DNA of 38,554 bases from Herpetosiphon llansteffanensis (GTDB lineage: Bacteria > Chloroflexota > Chloroflexia > Chloroflexales > Herpetosiphonaceae). Shown piece after piece: positions 25,144 through 31,354 of this stretch (the first letter of the stretch is position 1; the number at the start of each line of letters is the position of its first letter). The notes under the pieces are model-generated. The model saw only the letters and a program-made list of their open reading frames with translations. It made no database searches and was not told the origin of the DNA. Where the stretch lies: positions 1 to 38,554 of the forward strand of contig NZ_PUBZ01000117.1 in the NCBI RefSeq assembly GCF_003205875.1. The letters run 5' to 3'. The translations under genes and the position numbers were made by a program.

Positions 25144-25332
25144 ATGCAAAGACAAACAATGCTGGCGACCAAAAGCGAAGACGTGATTATTTTCGGCTTG
25201 ACCTACCTCGAAGAAGAAGCTGCTGAAATCCAAGATGTTGTTGGCTGTTTGATGCCTATTGGCAGCGATGGCTACACCGTTACTGGCTGTGACGATAGCG
25301 ATGGTGGTAACCCAGGCGAACTGATTCCCTAA
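25144..25332 (+). CDS. RiPP precursor peptide 1
   Basis: A 62-residue precursor. The leader contains IIFGLTYLEEEAAEIQDVVGC, whose spacing (acidic -8, hydrophobic -7 and -4, Gly -2) resembles the double-glycine leaders cut by C39 proteases, with Gly-Cys at the cut. The 27-residue tail reads LMPIGSDGYTVTGCDDSD, then GGNPGELIP. It carries the pattern shared by all four peptides: two hydroxyl residues, a Cys and three Asp. The N-terminus differs from the other three (MQRQTMLATKSEDV), and the core is two residues longer before GY. GAGG precedes ATG 25144. Likely substrate of the ATP-grasp ligase. Confidence 0.85.
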   Translation: MQRQTMLATKSEDVIIFGLTYLEEEAAEIQDVVGCLMPIGSDGYTVTGCDDSDGGNPGELIP

Positions 25333-25383
25333 GCAATCCAAGGCTGGTCTGTGGCAATTTCGCATATTAAGGAGTCGCATTCA

Positions 25384-25560
25384 ATGGAATTCGAAAACAC
25401 CAACATTGAAGCAATGCCAGTTATTTTTGGCCTGACCTACCTCGAAGAAGAAGCTGCTGAAATTAACGATATTGTTGGCTGTATTGTGCCAATCGATGGC
25501 TATACAACAACTGGCTGTGATGATACTGATGGCGGTAATCCAGGCGAAATGATTCCTTAA
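25384..25560 (+). CDS. RiPP precursor peptide 2
   Basis: A 58-residue precursor: MEFENTNIEAMPVIFGL, then TYLEEEAAEINDIVGC, then a 25-residue-scale core IVPIDGYTTTGCDDTD with GGNPGEMIP. Core position after GY is T-T-T, giving an additional hydroxyl compared with its sisters. ATG 25384 is preceded by AAGGAGT; an earlier in-frame ATG at 25351 lacks a site and would add residues unlike the other copies. It lies 51 bases after precursor 1. Confidence 0.87.
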   Translation: MEFENTNIEAMPVIFGLTYLEEEAAEINDIVGCIVPIDGYTTTGCDDTDGGNPGEMIP

Positions 25561-25610
25561 TCGACCTCAATTTATTCGTGCGGCGAGTTTGTATAAAGGA
25601 GTGCAATTCA

Positions 25611-25769
25611 ATGGAATTCGAAACCACCCAAATCGAAGAGCTGCCGGTTATTTTCGGCTTGACCTACCTCGAAGAAGAAGCCGCTGAAATCAACGATATT
25701 GTTGGCTGTATTGTGCCAATCGATGGCTATTCGGGCACAAGCTGCGATGATGTTGACGCAATTCCCTAG
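25611..25769 (+). CDS. RiPP precursor peptide 3
   Basis: A 52-residue precursor, the shortest: the leader is nearly identical to peptides 2 and 4 (MEFETTQIEELPVIFGL, TYLEEEAAEINDIVGC) and the core is IVPIDGYSGTSCDDVDAIP. It lacks the Gly/Pro-rich tail of the others, keeping only the terminal IP. This shows that the essential part of the core is GY[S/T]xT[G/S]CDDxD. AAGGAGT lies upstream of ATG 25611. Confidence 0.87.
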   Translation: MEFETTQIEELPVIFGLTYLEEEAAEINDIVGCIVPIDGYSGTSCDDVDAIP

Positions 25770-25822
25770 GCCAAGCTTTTCGGCATCAACGAACGCCATT
25801 TGTGTGTAAAGGAGTGCAATTC

Positions 25823-25996
25823 ATGGAATTTGAAACCACCCAAATCGAAGAAACGCCCATGATTTTCGGCCTGACCTACCTCGAAGAAGAAGCCGCTGAA
25901 ATCAACGATATTGTTGGCTGTTTGGCCCCAATTAATGGCTATTCGGGCACTGGCTGCGATGATAGCGACGTTCCTCCAGGCACCCAAATTCCCTAA
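25823..25996 (+). CDS. RiPP precursor peptide 4
   Basis: A 57-residue precursor: MEFETTQIEETPMIFGL, TYLEEEAAEINDIVGC, core LAPINGYSGTGCDDSD with the tail VPPGTQIP. The leader DNA is almost the same as in copy 3, while the core and tail have diverged, as expected for tandem duplication followed by diversification. AAGGAGT lies upstream of ATG 25823. A terminator hairpin follows. Confidence 0.87.
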   Translation: MEFETTQIEETPMIFGLTYLEEEAAEINDIVGCLAPINGYSGTGCDDSDVPPGTQIP

Positions 25997-26031
25997 ACCT
26001 ACAGAACATTAATTTCTTCCAGCAAGCAAAC

Positions 26032-26064
26032 GAGCCGTGGATTTGCCATGGCTCATTTGGTTTT
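26032..26064 (+). terminator. Terminator of the precursor operon
   Basis: GAGCCGTGG (26032-26040) pairs with CCATGGCTC (26046-26054; one G-T pair) around a 5-base loop, followed by ATTTGGTTTT. It closes the four-peptide unit begun by the promoter at 25044. Confidence 0.75.
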
Positions 26065-26156
26065 AGCAGCAATAAACGCTTATTCAGCGCTAAAATTCGT
26101 TATAATTGCGAATGCGATATATTTGGAGCTAGCAGATGGCATAAAGGAAGCGCCTC

Positions 26157-27134
26157 ATGGATTTGCTCGCAGCTGAAGTGCCAAGCCTGATTTGGCGATT
26201 AATCGAATTACGCGACCTGCTTTTAGCCCAACAGCATAGCTTTGAGAGCGTTTGTCAAGCCTTATCCAACACCTATCCTGCTGGGCAATCTGGCCAACGA
26301 GCATTTCGGCGCGACCTGCATAGCTTGCGCGCCTTTGGCTATCAAATTGAGGTGGCCAACAAACCAAAACGCTGGAAGATTAGTACAAATCAGTATGTAT
26401 TGGCTGATGATGACCTTGAAGCATTGATGGCAATTCGCGATCTCTTTGGGGCTGGGCATCCCATGACACCCCAAGTTAAGCAGTTTGTCGCCCGATTAAC
26501 CAGCAATTTATCGCCGACCCAACAAACGGCTTGGAAGCGGCGACCAGCCCTGCGGGTGGCGTTTAATCCAGCGATTGATTACACGCCCTATGCGCAATGG
26601 ATTCGTTTTTTTAGCGATGCGATTAGCCTGCGGCAACAGGTTAGTTTTTCTTACCGATCGCTGAGCAGCGATCAGCCACAACTGCACCCGCGGGTTGATC
26701 CTTATGAGTTAGAATATCGGGATCGGCATTATTATCTGCTGGCTTATTGCTATCGCTATGGCATGATTTTAACCTTTCGACTTGATCGCATGATTTTTGA
26801 TGTGGCGAAGGACTCGCCACGTTTATTGCCAGATATGCAGCACATGCGGCGCGAGCGGCGAAAAATTCATTTTACCTATCGCTTACCTGCCGCGTTTGCC
26901 AGCGGTGGCGTAAGCGAGCGTTTTATGATTGAAGCGATTCGTTATGTCGATGATGAAATCGAGATCGATGCCAGCGAATTTAGCGAATTTCAGATTATTC
27001 GAATTCTTTTGGGCTATGGTGAACATGCCCGATTGATCAAAGGGCCTGAATCATTATTTGCACAACTTCGCCGTGTGATTGGGGCGATGTATGCCCATTA
27101 TCACCCAAACTCAACACAAGCAACGAGCGAATAA
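26157..27134 (+). CDS. WYL-domain transcriptional regulator
   Basis: A 325-residue regulator. An N-terminal winged helix-turn-helix (~1-75, with QRAFRRDLHSLRAFGYQIEV) is followed by a linker. The WYL domain (~150-240) has SFSYRSLSSDQPQLHPRVDP, the core YRDRHYYLLAYCY and ILTFRLDRM, and a C-terminal WCX-type region follows (~250-320). WYL proteins sense ligands, often nucleotides or DNA ends, and commonly control defence or stress genes. Its targets here are unknown: the RiPP genes lie just upstream and the CRISPR array 4 kb downstream, but no direct link can be read. GGAAG precedes ATG 26157. Confidence 0.88.
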   Translation: MDLLAAEVPSLIWRLIELRDLLLAQQHSFESVCQALSNTYPAGQSGQRAFRRDLHSLRAFGYQIEVANKPKRWKISTNQYVLADDDLEALMAIRDLFGAGHPMTPQVKQFVARLTSNLSPTQQTAWKRRPALRVAFNPAIDYTPYAQWIRFFSDAISLRQQVSFSYRSLSSDQPQLHPRVDPYELEYRDRHYYLLAYCYRYGMILTFRLDRMIFDVAKDSPRLLPDMQHMRRERRKIHFTYRLPAAFASGGVSERFMIEAIRYVDDEIEIDASEFSEFQIIRILLGYGEHARLIKGPESLFAQLRRVIGAMYAHYHPNSTQATSE

Positions 27135-27455
27135 GCATAGTCATCAAAAAATTATGTCATGTTGATAGAATTCTATGGCTTATTTAGGTTAAAAAAGAGC
27201 CGCTTCACAAACCATCAGGCCTCTAAGCAATAGGTATATAGCCTGTTGGTGGCTTGGGTTTTGGCGATTTTTGCTGAATTCGATTGCAGCCTCAAGCTGA
27301 TTATGTTCACAAGAATAAGCAATCAGCCTCCATATACTTCAAAACGAACAGCTAGCTGCCTAGAGAGCTATGGTATGATAGCGACTTGAGCTGGCAACCT
27401 TGCCAAGCCAAGCCCGTAGAGCCTAGGTCAATCATTTAGCCGAGTTAATCAAACC
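27135..27455. promoter_or_regulatory. Gene-free stretch with a candidate extended -10 promoter
   Basis: No gene is seen in these 321 bases. TGGTATGAT at 27371-27379 matches an extended -10 box (TGnTATGAT), about 80 bases before the next start, with no good -35 hexamer. The palindrome AGCTAGCT lies just upstream (about 27350-27357). Confidence 0.35.
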
Positions 27456-28514
27456 ATGGTTGTTGAGCAAAAATCAACCGGCCCATTGGCCGAACTTCTG
27501 ACAACGATCTTGCGCCAGCGCCAACTTTCACCACGGCGTTTGGCCGAATTAACCAATATTCCCGAAGATACGATTAAAGGATGGTTGCTTGGGCGCGGAC
27601 GATCGATTCGCGAATGGGAACGGGCGATTGTGGTAGTGGCCGTGCTCGATTTGGCCTATGCTAACACGATTGAATTTTTGAGTGCAGCCCGGGTTGCTCC
27701 AGCAAGCTTGGAGCGCATAGCCAACACCGAATTCTCGGCGGCCTATCGCGAGCAACAACGCTTAATTGTCGATTGGGAAGCACGCCACGAAATTATTAAA
27801 CAACTGCGAACGAACACGTTGCAACCAGCTACCACACCACTACCAGCACAATCTGAAGCACCTGTCAGCATTCCAGCGGTTGCGCTGGCTGCCGAAACAC
27901 CACCCTCCACGCCGATTAAGCGCCGCTGGCCCGTTTGGGCAGGAGTTGGCTTGGCTATGCTGGTGGTTGGGATCGGAATTTGGTGGTGGCTACGACCGCA
28001 GCCGTTGAGGGTATGGACAGCAGGTGGTTGGGGCGAATACACTGATAACGATGTTGGCGGCAACTCGCAGGCAATCAATACGCCGTTTGTTTGCATCATT
28101 CCCGAAAGCAGCGCCAACCAGCAATTAATCGCTGGCTGCCGGGGATTTAAGGGCATTATTCGCGGCCAAGATGGCTACGCAGGCATCTATCGCACCCTCA
28201 GCGATCCACCAAAGCAAACGGTCGATTGGAGCCAAGTCAAGGGCATTAGTTTTTGGGTTTATGGCTCAGGCCAACATGTGCATATTGGAATCGAAGCCCA
28301 GCCCGACCCAAACCAACCGCCCCAAGAGCATATTGCTAAATTTGAAATAATGCCAACCTGGCAGCAAGTGTATATTCCCTTGAGTATGTTTGTGCCCTTA
28401 GAGCCAGGTACGACGCTTGATCGCAGCAAGATTCATGCGCTTTCATGGTCAATTACCCAAGGCGATCAGCAGCATGTTGAATTGCTGGTTGATCGAATTC
28501 AGCTTGAATACTAG
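27456..28514 (+). CDS. Transmembrane HTH protein with external carbohydrate-binding-like domain
   Basis: A 352-residue protein. Residues ~8-65 look like an XRE-type helix-turn-helix (LLTTILRQRQLSPRRLAELT, NIPEDTIKGWL). A helical stretch and a Pro/Ala-rich linker (~115-150) lead to one membrane helix (WAGVGLAMLVVGIGIWWWL, ~170-188). The outside part (~195-352) has a beta-sandwich look (RVWTAGGWGEYTDNDVGGNS, ISFWVYGSGQHVHIGIE, WQQVYIPLSMF, VELLVDRIQLEY), resembling CBM11 or CIA30-type modules in which ligands or sugars bind. DNA binding inside and sugar binding outside would make it a one-component membrane regulator. It stands 121 bases upstream of a secreted GH5 enzyme. No clear ribosome-binding site was found at ATG 27456. 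Confidence 0.72.
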   Translation: MVVEQKSTGPLAELLTTILRQRQLSPRRLAELTNIPEDTIKGWLLGRGRSIREWERAIVVVAVLDLAYANTIEFLSAARVAPASLERIANTEFSAAYREQQRLIVDWEARHEIIKQLRTNTLQPATTPLPAQSEAPVSIPAVALAAETPPSTPIKRRWPVWAGVGLAMLVVGIGIWWWLRPQPLRVWTAGGWGEYTDNDVGGNSQAINTPFVCIIPESSANQQLIAGCRGFKGIIRGQDGYAGIYRTLSDPPKQTVDWSQVKGISFWVYGSGQHVHIGIEAQPDPNQPPQEHIAKFEIMPTWQQVYIPLSMFVPLEPGTTLDRSKIHALSWSITQGDQQHVELLVDRIQLEY

Positions 28515-28635
28515 TCTCATTTGGCTAAATCGGGCTGATTGACCCGCAACTAACCCTGCTTTGACCAAACTTTACACTCGTTTGAACGCGCCGATTGTTG
28601 CAAACTAGCCTCATCATTCTTTCGTGGAGGCTCGA

Positions 28636-29844
28636 ATGCAACAATCGTATCGGCATTGGTGGAAGCTTGGTTTATTGCTCATTTTATTAGCGCTACCATT
28701 GGCAACCCAAGCCCAACAAACAGCAAGCCAAATCCCCAACCCAACCTTACCAGCGCTGCATGTGGCAGGCAATCAACTGCTCGATCCCAATAATCAAGCG
28801 GTGAAGCTGCGTGGTTTTGCTATTCCTGATCTGGAATATGTGGCTAAATATCGTGATGGCGGGATTCCAGCAGCAATTAATCGCATTACCACAACTGGCA
28901 GCAGTTCAAGCGCGTTTCATTCGCGGGTTGTGCGCTTGCCTGTCTATCCCGAGCCACAAGGCTTGCCAATTGATGGCTGGCTGGCTAATCCCGACCACTA
29001 TTTCAGCACCTATTTACAACCAGCAATCCAACATTGCATTAGCCGCAAGGTCTATTGCATTATCGATTGGCATTGGGTCAGCGATTATGTGGTTGCCAAT
29101 AATCCAAACCGCACTGCCTATATTCAGGCCGCAACCAGCGCCTTTTGGACGCGAATTGCCCAAGCCTACCCCAACCATCCCAACTTGTTGTTTGAGTTGT
29201 TCAACGAGCCAATTGAGCCGTTTGATTGGTCCACGTGGCGCGCAACCGCCCAATCATGGATCAAAATGATCGATCAATATTCGCCAGAAAGCGTGATTTT
29301 GGTTGGCGCGCCGCATTGGAGCCGCGATACCAGCGGGGCCTTGATAGATCCGTTTGTGGGAGAGAATATTGTTTATACCAGCCACATCTACCCGCAGCAT
29401 ACCCGTTTGCGGCCAACAACTCCAGTTACATCAACCCAACAGCAAGATCAATGGCAAACATGGTTTGGCGATACTGCCGAAGTCTATCCAGTGATGCTTA
29501 CCGAATTTGGCTGGGATGTCTGCGATGCTGATCCCGATGGTGAAAGCGAAAGCGGTTGTAGCAACGAGCCAATTGTTGGCACAACGCCTTCATTTGGCAC
29601 CCCATTCCGCGCCTTTGTCGATCAATCGGCGGTTGTTGGTTGGACAGCATGGGTTGCTGATTATTGTTTGGGGCCAGTAACCTTTGATTATGATTGGAAT
29701 GTGCTGGGTGGCAATGCCCATCAAGGCAAGTTTATTCGCACATGGCTCTACCAAAAACGCACTGAATTTTTTCCAACTCCGATTGGAACTGGGCAAGCGG
29801 TTCCGCCATTCAATGTAGCGCCAAGCCTGCCCGATAACTGCTAA
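28636..29844 (+). CDS. Secreted GH5 family endoglucanase
   Basis: A 402-residue exported cellulase-type hydrolase. A signal peptide (~1-28, WWKLGLLLILLALPLATQAQ) precedes a GH5 catalytic barrel. The acid/base Glu191 lies in LLFELFNEPIEPF and the nucleophile Glu290 in VMLTEFGWDVCD. Other conserved blocks are LRGFAIPDLEY, VVRLPVYPEPQG and YCIIDWHWVSDY. It probably cuts beta-1,4-glucan or a related polymer outside the cell. No carbohydrate-binding module is attached, but the preceding gene carries a similar domain on the membrane. ATG 28636 is chosen with GGAGG five bases upstream; GTG 28624 is the longer alternative. Confidence 0.92.
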   Translation: MQQSYRHWWKLGLLLILLALPLATQAQQTASQIPNPTLPALHVAGNQLLDPNNQAVKLRGFAIPDLEYVAKYRDGGIPAAINRITTTGSSSSAFHSRVVRLPVYPEPQGLPIDGWLANPDHYFSTYLQPAIQHCISRKVYCIIDWHWVSDYVVANNPNRTAYIQAATSAFWTRIAQAYPNHPNLLFELFNEPIEPFDWSTWRATAQSWIKMIDQYSPESVILVGAPHWSRDTSGALIDPFVGENIVYTSHIYPQHTRLRPTTPVTSTQQQDQWQTWFGDTAEVYPVMLTEFGWDVCDADPDGESESGCSNEPIVGTTPSFGTPFRAFVDQSAVVGWTAWVADYCLGPVTFDYDWNVLGGNAHQGKFIRTWLYQKRTEFFPTPIGTGQAVPPFNVAPSLPDNC

Positions 29845-29904
29845 ACAAGGCCAAACCAAAACGCAACCAAATCCACCTGATTAAATTGATGAGGATCCAA
29901 GCAA

Positions 29905-30867
29905 ATGTCAGAGCATGATGTAAATCGCCGTCAGTTTGTTGGCCTACTTGGGCTGGGAGTAGCCCAAGGTTTGATTGAACCACAGCCAGCAGCCGCTAGC
30001 GCCATTATCACGAAAGCTAGCAATGGCCACGTTGCCAACCTGCTTGCCCGCATAGAACAATTGGAATCCCAAGTCAGTAGTTTGCTGGCAGCCTTGGGGC
30101 ATACCAAATTACCAAGCGCAGAGCAAGGGTTAAATGATTATGCTGGCACAATTCCAGTGCATACGCTTGATCGCAAAGGCGAGCCGTTAAACTATCCAAT
30201 TCCACTGGATTCGATGGTGCAATGGCAGCGCCGCGAAGATCCAAACCAAGTTTTGGGAACATCGCAAATCTTATCGTTGGTGCATGAAAACACCAAGCCG
30301 CATGCCTATCCATGGACCTTGAGCACCTTTTTACGCACCAATCATAATCAAGGCGATGCGGTTGCCAATTTCGTTAGGCTCCAGAACCATGGCGGTGGCT
30401 GGGCGGCAGGCTTTCATGCCGAAACCTATCATCGCAACAATGGCGGGGCCAGCATTGGCGCAAACATTGAAGCGCACAGCGAAAGCAGCAGCGGGCGGGT
30501 AATCGGACTCAACGTTTTGGCGGTCGATTGGAATATCGACGACCAAGGCATGCAAAAACCGCCAATCGCCACCAAACTTTCCGAAGCAATCAATGTTCAA
30601 TCATTCCCGCAAGCTAGTTGGAAAACTGGACTTAACTTTGATCTTGGCTCAAAGGGCGATCGGGCAATTTGGATTCAAGGCACATGGAAAACTGGCATTG
30701 ATGTTGGCGCAAACGATATTGTGATGAATGCCAACAATCGCCTATACCTCGAAGAAACCAAACAAGTGTACCTGACCTGTAATACCACAACTGCCCGCAT
30801 CGAATTCCATTGGGGCGACCGTTTGATTGGCTATATTCCCTACAACGCAGCCGAACACGCATTGTAA
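29905..30867 (+). CDS. Tat-exported protein of unknown function
   Basis: A 320-residue protein. Its N-terminus has a twin-arginine signal (NRRQFVGLLGLGVAQG, then Pro/Ala-rich PQPAAASA), so it should be exported folded. A short coiled coil follows (LLARIEQLESQVSSLLAAL, ~48-68). The rest is rich in beta-strand, Gly and Asn (NHGGGWAAGFHAETYHRNNG, GASIGANIEAHSESSSGR, WIQGTWKTGIDVGANDIV), resembling phage tail-fibre, hyaluronidase or beta-helix domains. I do not recognise a named family. It lies 60 bases after the GH5 gene and may share its transcript. GAGGA lies upstream of ATG 29905, and a terminator follows the stop. Confidence 0.7.
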   Translation: MSEHDVNRRQFVGLLGLGVAQGLIEPQPAAASAIITKASNGHVANLLARIEQLESQVSSLLAALGHTKLPSAEQGLNDYAGTIPVHTLDRKGEPLNYPIPLDSMVQWQRREDPNQVLGTSQILSLVHENTKPHAYPWTLSTFLRTNHNQGDAVANFVRLQNHGGGWAAGFHAETYHRNNGGASIGANIEAHSESSSGRVIGLNVLAVDWNIDDQGMQKPPIATKLSEAINVQSFPQASWKTGLNFDLGSKGDRAIWIQGTWKTGIDVGANDIVMNANNRLYLEETKQVYLTCNTTTARIEFHWGDRLIGYIPYNAAEHAL

Positions 30868-30883
30868 ACGTGGCTAAAACCAA

Positions 30884-30916
30884 AAACAGCGATGAGTGAA
30901 ATGCTCATCGCTGTTT
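30884..30916. terminator. Bidirectional terminator between convergent genes
   Basis: AAACAGCGATGAG (30884-30896) pairs perfectly with CTCATCGCTGTTT (30904-30916) around a 7-base loop. The flanks are A-rich on the left and T-rich on the right, so it can serve both the 29905 gene and the small minus-strand gene beyond it. Confidence 0.85.
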
Positions 30917-30936
30917 CGGTTTATGTCAAATTAGGC

Positions 30937-31068
30937 TTATAAATATGACCATGGATTTGGTTGTTCAATGGCTTGAGGATTTTGCTGTGGCGCTGGCTGA
31001 GCACCAAAAGCAGCAATCATGCCAAATAATACGGCGGAGGTCAGCAGGTGATGTTTGATTGAACGCAT
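30937..31068 (-). CDS. Small peptide with signal-like hydrophobic segment
   Basis: A 43-residue reading frame. MRSIKHHLLTSAVLFGMIAA is a basic head plus hydrophobic core like a signal peptide or single membrane helix. The tail is Gln/Pro-rich (APQQNPQAIEQPNPWSYL). AAGGA lies at the proper distance before ATG 31068, and a terminator lies beyond the stop. It has no recognised family. It might be a small exported or membrane-anchored peptide, and function is unknown. Confidence 0.55.
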   Translation of the reverse strand: MRSIKHHLLTSAVLFGMIAAFGAQPAPQQNPQAIEQPNPWSYL

Positions 31069-31354
31069 TGGAAATTCCTTTCAATCGGCGTTTATTTCGA
31101 TAGCCCTAGCCTAGCAAATCGCCGGGTGCGCTACTAGTGTAAAGGAAGGGTAGAGCAGTGTTAGAGCAGGTGTAAACCCCAAAAATCAGGGAATATGCTA
31201 GGCGATAGCAACGTAGTGCTGCTTAATATCGTCTAAACTATGGTACATGCTTAATCGAGGGAGATTTCCGATGTTACACATCATGCAAGAGATATAAGAT
31301 GTTCATCAAAAATCTTTAGCTATGGATGGGTCGGGGATCGGGGGCTAGGGATCG
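31069..31354. other. Gene-free flank of the CRISPR array
   Basis: No gene is supported. The last 30 bases before the first repeat are G-rich with short repeats (GGGGATCGG, CTAGGGATCGGG), unlike the AT-rich leaders that usually abut active arrays. The middle is AT-rich around 31220-31320. The stretch could be either leader or trailer. Confidence 0.5.
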
